Source of the DNA: Novosphingobium sp. PhB165
Lineage (GTDB): Bacteria > Pseudomonadota > Alphaproteobacteria > Sphingomonadales > Sphingomonadaceae
Direction of reading: 5' to 3'
DNA length: 64,000 bases
NCBI RefSeq assembly: GCF_004341845.1
Contig: NZ_SLVB01000006.1
Span: forward strand, 312,071 to 376,070
Of this stretch, positions 26,798-35,302 are shown one piece after another. Positions within the stretch are counted from its first letter, which is position 1, and each line of letters starts with the position of its first letter. The position numbers were made by a program, and so were the translations under genes. The notes beneath the pieces are model-generated. The model was not told where the DNA came from. It worked only from the letters and a program-made list of their open reading frames with translations, and ran no database searches.

Positions 26798-27688
26798 TCA
26801 CAGCTTCCCCGCCTGCCGCAGCAGCCGTTCGGCGCGGGCGAGGTAGGGGCGGTCAAGCATGCCGCCCTTCCAGCCGATGGCGCCGACGCCCGGATTGGCG
26901 GCGAAGATGTCGACGATTTCCTGCGCCTCGGCGATCTCCGCCTCGGTCGGCGTGAAGGCCTCGTTGATCACCGGCACCTGCGCCGGGTGGATCGCCATCA
27001 TCCCGCGATAGCCGTCGCGGCGGACCTTCTCGGCGCGGGCCTTGAGCGCTTCCAGATCCTTGAAGTCGGCGCTGATCGTCTCGATCGCGGTGACGCCAGC
27101 GGTCGCCGCGCCCAGCACGGTCAGGCTGCGCGCCAGTTCGTACGTGAAGGAGTACGATCCGTCCGCATTGCGGTTGGACGATGCGCCGATGGAATCGGCC
27201 AAGTCTTCCGCGCCCCAGGTCAGCGCCACCACGCGCGGCGCGCCCTTGTAGTTGCCGGTGTGGAACATTGCCTCGGCCGTTTCGGTGATCAGCACGATCA
27301 CCGGGGTCGATCCCTGTTCGATGCCGTTGGCCACTTCCAGCGCTTCGAGATAGCGGTCCAGCGTCTCCACGTCCTGCCGGCCATAGACCTTGGGCAGCAT
27401 GATCCCACCGGGACGCGCGGGCATCACCGCCACGAGATCGTCCAGCGTATGCGGCCCGTCGAGCGGGTTGATCCGGACCCACAGGCGGCCGCGCTGCTCG
27501 GGGTTGGCCTTGATGAAGTCATGCACCATCGGACGCGCGGCGGCCTTGGAGTCCGGTGCGACGGCGTCTTCGAGGTCGATGAGGACGATATCGGCCTCAC
27601 CCTCCATCGCCTTGGTCATCTTCTTTTCGCTGTCGCCCGGCGCGAAGAGCCAGGAGCGGGCGGCGATCGGTTCGTGCTGGAACGGCAA
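26798..27688 (-). CDS. HpcH/HpaI aldolase / citrate lyase beta (CitE-like) protein
   Basis: A 296-residue TIM-barrel lyase. SWLFAPGDSEKK (near residue 12), IVLIDLEDAVAPDSK, RLWVRINPL (substrate Arg), ITETAEAMF and TWGAEDLADSIG (metal-binding Glu/Asp) are the CitE/malyl-CoA lyase pattern. Such enzymes cleave or form 3-hydroxyacyl-CoA thioesters (malyl-, citramalyl-CoA) or hydrolyse malyl-CoA. The start appears to be TTG 27688, with AAAGGATCC before it. It is read in the direction of the CoA-transferase gene downstream. Confidence 0.88.
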   Translation of the reverse strand: MPFQHEPIAARSWLFAPGDSEKKMTKAMEGEADIVLIDLEDAVAPDSKAAARPMVHDFIKANPEQRGRLWVRINPLDGPHTLDDLVAVMPARPGGIMLPKVYGRQDVETLDRYLEALEVANGIEQGSTPVIVLITETAEAMFHTGNYKGAPRVVALTWGAEDLADSIGASSNRNADGSYSFTYELARSLTVLGAATAGVTAIETISADFKDLEALKARAEKVRRDGYRGMMAIHPAQVPVINEAFTPTEAEIAEAQEIVDIFAANPGVGAIGWKGGMLDRPYLARAERLLRQAGKL

Positions 27689-27707
27689 GTCTTGGATCCT
27701 TTTCCCT

Positions 27708-27788
27708 CGTCGCCCCCGCGCAGGCGAGGGCCCCGCTACCTTCTTACCCGCCGCGAGGAAGCGGGGTCCCGCCTGCGCGGGGACGACG
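27708..27788. repeat. Long inverted repeat upstream of the CitE-like gene
   Basis: Same element as at 9751 but with shorter arms (cgtcgcccccgcgcaggcga and the facing gcctgcgcggggacgacg). It is the only complete copy not between convergent genes. Confidence 0.85.
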
Positions 27789-27834
27789 TGATGTGATTAC
27801 GCAGGGTTCACGAAGGATTGAATAGCCCGTTTCC

Positions 27835-29001
27835 TCAATAGGACTTGGGCAGTTCCAAAACCCTCTCGGCGATGAAGTTCATGATCTGGTGCGGGCTGAC
27901 CGGGGCGATGCGCGGGATCATCACTTCGCGGAAGTAGCGCTCGACATGGTATTCCTGCGCATAGCCCATGCCGCCCATGCTCATCATCGCGGTCTGGCAG
28001 GCCTCGTAGCCGGCCTCGGCGGCGAGGTACTTGGCGCTGTTTGCCTCGACGCCGCAGTCGAGACCCTTGTCGAACAGGGTCGCCGCCTTGAACACCATCA
28101 GGCTGGCCGCTTCCACTTGCATCCACGCCTTGGCGAGCGGGTGCTGGATCCCCTGATTCTGGCCGATCGGTCGTCCGAACACCACACGCTCGCGGGCGTA
28201 GCGCGAAGCGCGCTCGATGGCGACGCGGCCCAGGCCGGTGGCCTCGGCGCCCAGCAGCACGCGTTCGGGATTGAGACCCTTCAGCAGGATGCGGAAGCCC
28301 TGTCCCTCCTCGCCGATGCGATCTTCCTCGGGAATGAAGAAGTCGGTGATGAACATCATGTTCGAGCCCACCGCGTGGCGGCCCATCTTGGGGATGAGGC
28401 GCGTCTCGATCTTCTCGCGGTCAAGCTTGCAATAGAAGAGCGTCAGGCCGTCGGTCTTCTTCTTGACCTCTTCCAGCGGCGTGGTGCGCGCGATCAGCAG
28501 CATGCGGTCGGCGACGTGGGCGTTGGTGATCCAGATCTTCTCGCCGGTGACGCGGTAGCCGCCGGGCACGCGCTCTGCACGGGTCTTGAGGCTGGTGGTG
28601 TCGAGCCCGGTGTTCGGCTCGGTAACCGCGAAGCACATCTTCTCCTCGCCCGAAAGGATCGGCGGGATCATGCGCTGCTGCTGTTCCTCGGTGCCGAAGA
28701 GGATGACGGGTTCGAGCCCGAAGACGGGGCCGTGGATCGCCGAGGCGGCCGTCATGCCGCCGCCGCTTTCGGCCACTGCCTGCATCATCACCGCCGCTTC
28801 GGTGATGCCGAGGCCCGCGCCGCCGACGCTTTCAGGCATGGCGACGCCGAGCCATCCGGCATCGGCCATCGACTTGTGGAACTCGAACGGGAATTCGCCG
28901 CTGCGATCCTTTTCCAGCCAGTACTCGTCAGAGAACTGCGAACAGTGCTTGAGAACCGCCTCGCGGATGTTCTGCTGGTCGTCGGTAAAGGCGAAATCCA
29001 T
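27835..29001 (-). CDS. Acyl-CoA dehydrogenase
   Basis: A 388-residue flavoprotein of the acyl-CoA dehydrogenase family. CFAVTEPNTGLDTTSL near residue 123 and KIWITNAHVAD near 150 bind FAD. The C-terminal GGMGYAQEYHVERYFREV holds the catalytic Glu at the EYxVERYxR position. The product would be a 2,3-enoyl-CoA passed to an electron-transfer flavoprotein. ATG 29001 follows AAGAGGATT; an upstream in-frame ATG adds a non-homologous tail. It heads the minus-strand catabolic group and diverges from the CaiB-type gene over about 150 bases. Confidence 0.92.
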   Translation of the reverse strand: MDFAFTDDQQNIREAVLKHCSQFSDEYWLEKDRSGEFPFEFHKSMADAGWLGVAMPESVGGAGLGITEAAVMMQAVAESGGGMTAASAIHGPVFGLEPVILFGTEEQQQRMIPPILSGEEKMCFAVTEPNTGLDTTSLKTRAERVPGGYRVTGEKIWITNAHVADRMLLIARTTPLEEVKKKTDGLTLFYCKLDREKIETRLIPKMGRHAVGSNMMFITDFFIPEEDRIGEEGQGFRILLKGLNPERVLLGAEATGLGRVAIERASRYARERVVFGRPIGQNQGIQHPLAKAWMQVEAASLMVFKAATLFDKGLDCGVEANSAKYLAAEAGYEACQTAMMSMGGMGYAQEYHVERYFREVMIPRIAPVSPHQIMNFIAERVLELPKSY

Positions 29002-29152
29002 GGCAATCCTCTTGTCTTCCCGCTGATCGAAGTAGCAGCGCGGCCCATCGCTCACAACCATCATCGTGCCGATATGCGCCCACCAAACGCAAATACGAAT
29101 GGTTTTCGCTCCGGCGGTGAGTTACCCATGGCATGACAAGAAGGAGAGGGCC

Positions 29153-30340
29153 TTGACCGCGAGCAAGGAAAACAAGGGAACGGGGCCATTGGCGGGCCTG
29201 CGCGTGGTGGACCTCACCAGCGTGGTCTTCGGGCCCTATGCCACGCAAATCATGGCGGATATGGGCGCCGAGGTGATCAAGGTGGAGCCGCCCGAAGGCG
29301 ACAACACCCGCTGGATCACCAAGGGCCCGGTGCCCGGCATGGGCGGCATCTACGTCAATGTGAATCGCGGCAAGCGCGGTATGATGCTCGATCTGCGGCA
29401 GGAGCAGGATCGCGAATCGCTGCGCCGCCTGATCGCCACGGCGGATGTCTTCATCCACTCGATGCGCGGCAGCGCGATCCGCAAGCTCGGCTTCGATTAC
29501 GAGGCGGTACGCGCGATCCGGCCGGACATCGTCTACACCAATTGCTACGGCTATTCGCGTCGCGGGCCGGAGGGCGACAAGCCCGCCTATGACGATACCA
29601 TCCAGGCCGAATGCGGCATTCCGCATGTGCAGGGCCTGATGAACGGCGAGCCCGGCTATGTCGCCACGATCATGGCGGACAAGGTGGCGGGCCTCCACGC
29701 GCTCTACGCAACGATGATGGCGCTCTATCACCGCGAGCGTACCGGAGAGGGGCAGGAAGTCGAAGTCACCATGTTCGAGGCGATGACCTCGTTCATGTTG
29801 GTGGAGCACGCCAACGGCGCGATGTTCACGCCGCCGACCACGCCCGCGCACTACCACCGCGCGGTCGAGCCCAACCGGCGGCCCTACAAGACCAAGGACG
29901 GCTATGTCGCCGCGCTGGTCTACAACGACAAGCACTGGAACGCGTTCATCGAATCGGTGCAGCCGGAATGGGCGTCTGACGAGTTCTCCACTCTGGAAAA
30001 GCGCGCGCGCCAGATCGGCCGGGTCTACGGCTTGCTGGGCGAGACGTTCCTCACCCGCACCACGCAGGAATGGCTGGATACCTTGCAGGCGCTCCACATT
30101 CCCTGCGCGCGCCTGCGCTCCACCGACGATCTGTTCGACAACGAGCACCTGAACGCCATCGGCTTCTTCGAAGAGGTCGAGACCGAGCAAGGCCCGGTGC
30201 GCTTCCCCGGCGTACCGACGTGGTTTTCCGCCACGCCCGGCAAAGTGCGCGGCCCCGCGCCGATGCTCGGGCAGGACAATGAAAGCGTCCTGTCCGAACT
30301 CGAAAGCGTCGCCGGGGCGATAGCAGTCGATTCGAAGTAA
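29153..30340 (+). CDS. CaiB/BaiF family (class III) CoA-transferase
   Basis: A 395-residue class III CoA-transferase. GLRVVDLTSVVFGPYATQIMADMGAEVIKVEPPEGD is the family N-terminus. NRGKRGMMLDLR and YTNCYGYSRRGPEGDKPAYDD follow, with the catalytic Asp expected at about 147-148. It swaps CoA between an acyl-CoA and a free acid (for example formyl-, succinyl- or carnitinyl-type donors). I chose the TTG at 29153, because AAGGAGAGGG lies just before it; ATG 29066 would add an unrelated stretch that crosses the promoter region. The ThDP enzyme gene follows 133 bases downstream. Confidence 0.9.
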   Translation: MTASKENKGTGPLAGLRVVDLTSVVFGPYATQIMADMGAEVIKVEPPEGDNTRWITKGPVPGMGGIYVNVNRGKRGMMLDLRQEQDRESLRRLIATADVFIHSMRGSAIRKLGFDYEAVRAIRPDIVYTNCYGYSRRGPEGDKPAYDDTIQAECGIPHVQGLMNGEPGYVATIMADKVAGLHALYATMMALYHRERTGEGQEVEVTMFEAMTSFMLVEHANGAMFTPPTTPAHYHRAVEPNRRPYKTKDGYVAALVYNDKHWNAFIESVQPEWASDEFSTLEKRARQIGRVYGLLGETFLTRTTQEWLDTLQALHIPCARLRSTDDLFDNEHLNAIGFFEEVETEQGPVRFPGVPTWFSATPGKVRGPAPMLGQDNESVLSELESVAGAIAVDSK

Positions 30341-30473
30341 ACAGTACTGTTGATTTCACCTGACAGCGTCCCGAGGCTTGCGCTAACCACCTGTTCAAGC
30401 CGGGCGCTGCGAAAGGCAGGTTCCCTGAGAACTGCCGGCACCGAAAATTGGGATCGAGAAGAAAGGCACCACC

Positions 30474-32249
30474 ATGTACGACGACCAGCCGCAAGCCGAA
30501 GCGCCGGCCAAGGCCCAAAAGGGCACCCCGGTTTACAAGCGCATTCTCGACCTGTTCGAGGCCGAGGGCATCAAGACCCTGTTCGGCATTCCCGATCCCA
30601 ACTTCGTCCACCTCTTCCTTGAGGCCGAGACGCGCGGCTGGACCGTCGTTTCGCCGCACCACGAAGCGTCTGCCGGCCACATGGCCGCTGCCGCTGCCCG
30701 CATCACCGGCAAGCCGGCACTCTGCATCGGCACGCTCGGGCCGGGCATGGCGAACATGATGCCCGCGATCCAGTGCGCCAAGGTCGAGAACGATCCGGTG
30801 ATCTTCATGGGCGGCCAGCGCGCCCGCATCACCGAGCGCCGCGTGCGCCGCGGCCGCATCCAGTTCGTCCGCCAGGAGCCGATGATCGAGGATTCGGTCA
30901 AGTTCTCCAGCTCGATCGAATATGCCGACCAGACCGACGAAATCGTCCGCGAGGCGATCCGCGTCGCCATGTCGGGCACGCCGGGACCGGCCTATATCGA
31001 ATATCCCGCGCATATCATTCTCGAAGAGCTTGATCTGCCGCCGGTTCTGCCGCCGCACCGCTACCGCCTGACCAACCAGGGCGCCGACGGTGATCGCATC
31101 GCCGAAGCGGCCGAGATCATCCGCAACGCCAAGAACCCGGTGCTGCTGGTCGGCCACGGCGTCCACACCTCGAAGTCGGGCGCGGCGGTTCGCGAACTCG
31201 CCGAACTGATGCAGTGCCCGGTGATCCAGACCTCGGGCGGCACTTCGTTCATCGAAGGCCTTGAGGATCGCACCTTCCCCTACGGCTTCTCGGAAGCCTC
31301 GATCGACGCCGTTGTCGAAAGCGACTGCTGCGTGGCGCTGGCCACCGAACTGGGCGAGCCGAGCCACTATGGCCGCTGGCGCCACTGGGTGGACAACGAA
31401 GCCAACCGCAAGTGGATCTACGTCCAGCAGGACCCGACCGCCGTTGGCGTCAACCGTCCGATCGACGTGCCGCTGGTGGGTGACGTCCGCGCCGTGGTTC
31501 CGCAGCTCGTCCGCGCGCTGAAGGACACGCCGCGCAAGGCTGCTCCCTCGCTGGCCGAGTATATCGAGCGTGACGCCCAGCAGCTTGTCGAACTGGCCGA
31601 GGACGCCGCGTCCAAGCCCGACGGTTCGACTGCGAAGATGCACACTAGCCAGTTCGTCACCGAAGCGACAAAGGCCTTCCCGAAGGATGGCATCCTGATC
31701 CGCGACGGCGGCGCCACGGTGATCTTCCAGTGGACCTACTCGCAGGCCAAGCCGCATGACGTGATCTGGAACCAGAACTACGGCCACATCGGCACCGGCC
31801 TGCCCTATGCCACCGGCGCCATGCTCGCCGACCAGGCCGAAACCGGCAAGGTCCGTCCGGGCATGCTGCTCACCTCGGACTCGTCGTTCCTGTTCCACGT
31901 CGGCGAACTCGAAGTCGCCGTGCGCAAGAACCTGCCGCTGGTGATCGTGGTTGGCGTCGACTTCCAGTGGGGTCTCGAAGTGGGCGTCTACAAGCGCACC
32001 TTCGGCAAGGGCACCAAGGAAACCGGCGTGCACTGGTCCGACAAGGTCCGCTTTGACAAGATCGCCGAAGGCTTCGGCGCGGCGGGCGAATATGTCGAGA
32101 AGGCGGCGGATATCGGCCCGGCCATCAAGCGCGCTTACGAGCGTGGCGGCTGCACCGTGATCCACGTGCCGATCGACCCGGCCGCGAACTCGGAAGAAAT
32201 GCCGAACTACTCGGAATTCCGCACCTGGTACGCTGAGGGCACCCAGTAA
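30474..32249 (+). CDS. ThDP-dependent enzyme (acetolactate synthase / 2-hydroxyacyl-CoA lyase-like)
   Basis: A 591-residue thiamine diphosphate enzyme with the three-domain layout of the POX/ALS group. Glu64 in PHHEASAGHMA activates the cofactor; a central domain with NPVLLVGHGVHTSKSGAAV follows, then the C-terminal ThDP domain. The Mg site is unusual: GDG is replaced by SDS (Asp469), and the Asn 27 residues later by Asp496 (GVDFQWG). TPGPAYIEYP is standard. Sitting between a CaiB-type CoA-transferase and an aldehyde dehydrogenase, it may split a 2-hydroxyacyl-CoA to formyl-CoA and an aldehyde, or decarboxylate a 2-oxo acid. The reaction is not proven by sequence. Confidence 0.85.
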   Translation: MYDDQPQAEAPAKAQKGTPVYKRILDLFEAEGIKTLFGIPDPNFVHLFLEAETRGWTVVSPHHEASAGHMAAAAARITGKPALCIGTLGPGMANMMPAIQCAKVENDPVIFMGGQRARITERRVRRGRIQFVRQEPMIEDSVKFSSSIEYADQTDEIVREAIRVAMSGTPGPAYIEYPAHIILEELDLPPVLPPHRYRLTNQGADGDRIAEAAEIIRNAKNPVLLVGHGVHTSKSGAAVRELAELMQCPVIQTSGGTSFIEGLEDRTFPYGFSEASIDAVVESDCCVALATELGEPSHYGRWRHWVDNEANRKWIYVQQDPTAVGVNRPIDVPLVGDVRAVVPQLVRALKDTPRKAAPSLAEYIERDAQQLVELAEDAASKPDGSTAKMHTSQFVTEATKAFPKDGILIRDGGATVIFQWTYSQAKPHDVIWNQNYGHIGTGLPYATGAMLADQAETGKVRPGMLLTSDSSFLFHVGELEVAVRKNLPLVIVVGVDFQWGLEVGVYKRTFGKGTKETGVHWSDKVRFDKIAEGFGAAGEYVEKAADIGPAIKRAYERGGCTVIHVPIDPAANSEEMPNYSEFRTWYAEGTQ

Positions 32250-32343
32250 GCCGGACACCGGAAAACCAATGCAGACCTGAAGCGAAATCGCTCCCTCTCG
32301 ATCCGAGTGTGGGGCGGTTTTGCTTTAGGAACGGGAGAGAACG

Positions 32344-33765
32344 ATGCGCAATTACACCCAGTTCTATATCGACGGGCAGTGGGTCGATCCCATCGCGCCG
32401 CGCACCGCACAAGTCGTCAATCCGGCGACCGAGGAAGTTTCCGGCACGATCTCGCTCGGCACCGCCGCCGATGTCGACAAAGCCGTCGCCGCCGCCCGCC
32501 GCGCCTTCGCCACGTTCGGCGAGACCAGCGCCAAGGAACGCCTCGATCTGCTCGAAGCGATCCTGGCCGAATACCTGAAGCGCGAAGCCGAGCTGGGCGA
32601 GGCCGTCAGCGAGGAAATGGGCGCGCCGATGTCGCTCGCCTGCGGGTTCCACACGCTGCTCGGCAAGGGACATCTCTCCACCGCGATCGAGGTCCTGAAG
32701 GAATTCAAGTTCGAGGAACAGCGCGGCGTCACCCTGATCCGCAAGGAGCCCATCGGCGTCTGCGGCATGATCACGCCGTGGAACTGGCCGATGAACCAGA
32801 CGTGCGTGAAGATCTTCCCGGCCCTCGCCGCCGGTTGCACGATGATCCTCAAGCCGCCGCAACTGGCGCCGTATTCGGCCCAGATCCTGGCCGAAATCCT
32901 GCATGACGCGGGCGTTCCGGCGGGCGTGTTCAACATGGTGCAGGGCAAGGGCAGCGAGATCGGCACCGCGCTCTCCACGCATGAGGACGTGGACATGATC
33001 TCCTTCACCGGGTCGGAGCCGGTGGGCGTTCAGATTCAGAAGGACGCCGCCGATACGGTCAAGCGCGTGGGTCTCGAACTCGGCGGCAAGTCGGCATGGA
33101 TCGTGCTCGACGACGCCTCGCTCGCCGCTAACGTCGCCGCCGCCACCGGGGGCATGATGGGCAATTCCGGCCAGACCTGCTCGGCCGGTTCGCGCCTGCT
33201 GGTGCCCAACGCGCGCATGGACGACGCCATCGCCGCCGCCACCGAGGCCGCGAACGGCGTGACCGTGGGCGATCCCAAGGGCAACTTCGCGATGGGCCCG
33301 GTCGTCTCGAAGAGCCAGTACGAGATCATTCAGGGCTATATCGAGAAGGGCATCGAGGAAGGCGCCAAGCTCATCGCCGGCGGCCCGGGCAAGCCCGAAG
33401 GGCTGGACAAGGGCTACTACGTCAAGCCCACCGTCTTCGTCGGCACCAACGACATGGTGATCGCGCGGGAGGAAATCTTCGGCCCCGTCCTCGTCATCAT
33501 CGGCTACGACGATGTGGACCACGCCGTCGCCATCGCCAACGATTCCAACTTCGGCCTTGGCGGCTATGTCTCGGGCGAAGACCTCGACACCGCCCGCGCC
33601 GTTTCCCGCCGGATGCGCACCGGCGCGATCTGGGTCAACGGCGGTTTCGACTTCCACGCACCGTTCGGTGGCTACAAGCGCTCCGGCAACGGCCGCGAGT
33701 GGGGCGAACATGGCTTCGCCGAATATCTCGAAGTGAAGTCGGTGGTCGGCTGGAACGCCGCCTGA
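32344..33765 (+). CDS. NAD(P)-dependent aldehyde dehydrogenase
   Basis: A 473-residue ALDH. TPWNWPMNQ (near residue 146) and FTGSEPVG (near 222) belong to the cofactor fold. Glu245 (LELGGK) and Cys279 (GQTCSAGSR) are the catalytic pair. The usual KPSE is KPPQ here, so NAD/NADP choice may differ. Cytosolic, oxidising an aldehyde to an acid. It follows the ThDP enzyme gene on the same strand (94 bases) and probably takes its aldehyde product. Confidence 0.93.
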   Translation: MRNYTQFYIDGQWVDPIAPRTAQVVNPATEEVSGTISLGTAADVDKAVAAARRAFATFGETSAKERLDLLEAILAEYLKREAELGEAVSEEMGAPMSLACGFHTLLGKGHLSTAIEVLKEFKFEEQRGVTLIRKEPIGVCGMITPWNWPMNQTCVKIFPALAAGCTMILKPPQLAPYSAQILAEILHDAGVPAGVFNMVQGKGSEIGTALSTHEDVDMISFTGSEPVGVQIQKDAADTVKRVGLELGGKSAWIVLDDASLAANVAAATGGMMGNSGQTCSAGSRLLVPNARMDDAIAAATEAANGVTVGDPKGNFAMGPVVSKSQYEIIQGYIEKGIEEGAKLIAGGPGKPEGLDKGYYVKPTVFVGTNDMVIAREEIFGPVLVIIGYDDVDHAVAIANDSNFGLGGYVSGEDLDTARAVSRRMRTGAIWVNGGFDFHAPFGGYKRSGNGREWGEHGFAEYLEVKSVVGWNAA

Positions 33766-33794
33766 GCCATCAGGTCAACCGCAAGGGAACTGGC

Positions 33795-33822
33795 GGCACA
33801 CTTGAATCGCCAAGTGTGCCGT
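33795..33822. other. Perfect hairpin after the aldehyde dehydrogenase gene
   Basis: An 11-bp perfect stem CGGCACACTTG/CAAGTGTGCCG with a 6-base loop lies 30 bases after the stop codon. No T-run follows, so it may be a processing or Rho-protected end rather than an intrinsic terminator. Confidence 0.55.
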
Positions 33823-33931
33823 CGCCCCCGCGAATGCGGGGGACCCGCTTTTTTTGGGGCATGCGGTCTCTTTGCGAGGTGCGTGACCCCACAAAGAACA
33901 AGCGGGATCCCCGCCTACGCGGGGATGACGG
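33821..33931. repeat. Long inverted repeat after the aldehyde dehydrogenase gene
   Basis: Same element as at 9751: arms cgtcgcccccgcgaatgcgg and the facing copy ending cggggatgacg, about 50 bases apart. It lies between convergent genes at the end of the core chromosome segment. Confidence 0.88.
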
Positions 33932-34010
33932 GCAGTTTGGGGTGAGGGGCCCGACGTTGCCGACGTTCTGAGTTCCCGGTTCTCGCGACTTCTCACCGTT
34001 TCGCGATGCT

Positions 34011-34298
34011 TCAGGCGTGCCCGTTTTGGGCCAGCGTGGCGGAAGCCATGAGGCGCCAGATATTGGCCGCATCGTTGCGATAGGCCGCGTCCGATTCGTC
34101 CGGCCCGACATGGCGAACGATCTCGGCACCCGCTTCCATCATGAATTCGTCGGGTTCATGCAGCGTTTCAAGCACGGCGCGTGCGGCCGTGTTGAACTGC
34201 CTTTGACGCGAGGCGTCCAACGCCTCCCATTCGCGGCCATCCAGAGATGCCGCCAAAGCCCGCGCGGTCCGTTCGAGAAATGTCATCGCACCATCCAT
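34011..34298 (-). CDS. Small hypothetical protein, paralogue of the protein at 35698
   Basis: A 95-residue protein beginning MDGAMTFLERTARALAAS. Its order ERxARALA, then a W..LD segment, ARAVLETL and a C-terminal WRLMASA helix parallels the 96-residue protein at 35698-35988 (IERAARALA, W..LD, ARAVIQAI, WTRMVDALL). The two look like members of one short helical family found around phages in sphingomonads. It lies just left of the tRNA fragment, outside the predicted prophage. Function unknown. ATG 34298 or 34286 may be the start. Confidence 0.65.
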   Translation of the reverse strand: MDGAMTFLERTARALAASLDGREWEALDASRQRQFNTAARAVLETLHEPDEFMMEAGAEIVRHVGPDESDAAYRNDAANIWRLMASATLAQNGHA

Positions 34299-34498
34299 GC
34301 CCAGTGGAGATTGCCAGCGGACACCAACGCGCCTCGGAATGCAATCGTGATGCGGCTTTCGCCGACCGGATTTCACATTCGTAATGGGGGGAATGGCGGC
34401 GCAGTCGGCTGGCCATTGACGGACCGTCACCGATGGCAAACCACGGATTCCGGCCCGCCGGAAGATGGCGAAGGGGCTGGATTCCGCAGGTTTGGGAA

Positions 34499-34548
34499 TG
34501 GTGGGCGATGACGGGCTCGAACCGCCGACCCTCTCGGTGTAAACGAGA
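34499..34548 (-). other. attL-like 3' fragment of tRNA-Val(UAC)
   Basis: Read on the minus strand, the bases give an intact anticodon arm (TCTCG, loop TTTACAC with anticodon TAC, CGAGA), a variable region, a T arm with GGTTCGAGCC, the acceptor 3' strand ATCGCCC, A, and an encoded CCA. The sequence upstream of the anticodon stem does not form a D arm or the matching GGGCGAT 5' strand, so this is a tRNA half. Tyrosine recombinases of phages commonly use exactly this 3' half as attachment core. The intact tRNA should stand at the other end of the element, beyond the window. Confidence 0.85.
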
Positions 34549-34606
34549 GTTCGCCACCTAAAATCCACGATTTCCGTTCCCTTGCCGTAGAACGGAGCGT
34601 GAATCA

Positions 34607-34939
34607 ATGTCGAACATATGGGCATCCGCTGACCATTTGCTGACCACTTTTCGCGACCTCATCATCCCCGTGAAGGGCATCTACTTCGACCAGATCGCCG
34701 CCGGCACGAAGTCTCATGAGTTCCGCTCGCAGGACGAGCGGTGGACCAAGCGGCTCGATGGCCGGACCTATCGCCATGTGGTGATGACGCGCGGCTATCC
34801 GAAGGGTGGCGGTGTGGAGGGCGAGACCCGTCTAACGCGGGTGTGGCGCGGCTTCGACCGGCGGACCATCCAGCATGAGCACTTCGGCGCAGATCCGGTC
34901 GCGGTCTTCGCGATCGATGTTTCGGAGGCGGCGGTATGA
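34607..34939 (+). CDS. ASCH domain protein
   Basis: A 110-residue protein. FRDLIIPVKGIYFDQIAAGTKSHEFRS is the ASCH-domain opening (beta strand, helix, then the G-x-K-xx-E-x-R motif), followed by HVVMTRGYPKGGG and strands to AVFAIDVSEAAV. ASCH proteins resemble PUA domains and bind RNA or act on modified nucleosides; many are phage-borne. ATG 34607 has GGAG at a fair distance. The stop overlaps a 25-residue frame (34936-35013, MKIAAHHIPGTSE) that may be the start of a truncated gene. It is the first gene inside the att site. Confidence 0.8.
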   Translation: MSNIWASADHLLTTFRDLIIPVKGIYFDQIAAGTKSHEFRSQDERWTKRLDGRTYRHVVMTRGYPKGGGVEGETRLTRVWRGFDRRTIQHEHFGADPVAVFAIDVSEAAV

Positions 34940-35055
34940 AGATCGCAGCGCACCACATCCCCGGCACGTCGGAGCACAAGCTATCGTCGATGCTCCACAG
35001 CAACGCGTCGTGAAGCTGCTGCCCTCCGCGCCTCCCGAGCCACACACGGGAGATG

Positions 35056-35092
35056 AAGGATGAGCCGGAGGCACAGGCTCCGGCTCATCCTT
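35056..35092. terminator. Bidirectional terminator hairpin
   Basis: A 14-bp perfect stem AAGGATGAGCCGGA/TCCGGCTCATCCTT with a 9-base loop between the plus-strand ASCH gene and the minus-strand gene at 35096. Short T/A ends on both sides. Confidence 0.75.
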
Positions 35093-35095
35093 GGC

Positions 35096-35302
35096 TTATG
35101 CGGCTCGCATCAACTGCTGTGGATCGTCGCCGTAAAGGTCTCGCATCCAACAGTGGATCTGCTCATTCACGATCCGATGTAGCACCTTCAGACGCTTCAC
35201 TTCCGATGGATGCGCCTTTTCGGCTTCTGCTTTCGCTATCGCCAGTTCCAAGCGATTGCGCTCTTGGCGCAGCAAGGTGAACAGCCTTTCCTGCATGGTC
35301 AT
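35096..35302 (-). CDS. Small coiled-coil protein, hypothetical
   Basis: A 68-residue protein, almost all helix: MTMQERLFTLLRQERNRLELAIAKAEAEKAHPSEVKRLKVLHRIVNEQI, then an aromatic end with WMRDLYGD. It resembles the short YdcH/DUF465 helical hairpins. The start codon overlaps the stop of the upstream gene (ATGA), so the two are translated together. A terminator hairpin follows at 35056. Confidence 0.7.
   Translation of the reverse strand: MTMQERLFTLLRQERNRLELAIAKAEAEKAHPSEVKRLKVLHRIVNEQIHCWMRDLYGDDPQQLMRAA

Noticed and set aside
30051..32258. A 735-codon open frame opposite the ThDP enzyme gene
   Set aside because: Same reasoning: the plus strand encodes a well-conserved ThDP enzyme, and the antisense frame is Arg/Asp/Gly-rich.
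33770..34129. Open frame across the repeat region after the aldehyde dehydrogenase gene
   Set aside because: It runs through the inverted repeat, is Pro/Arg/Ser-rich and has no ribosome site.
34299..34625. N-terminal extension of the gene at 34011 through the tRNA fragment
   Set aside because: The longer frame would translate the tRNA remnant; the related protein at 35698 starts near MLMIERAAR, which supports the short form.
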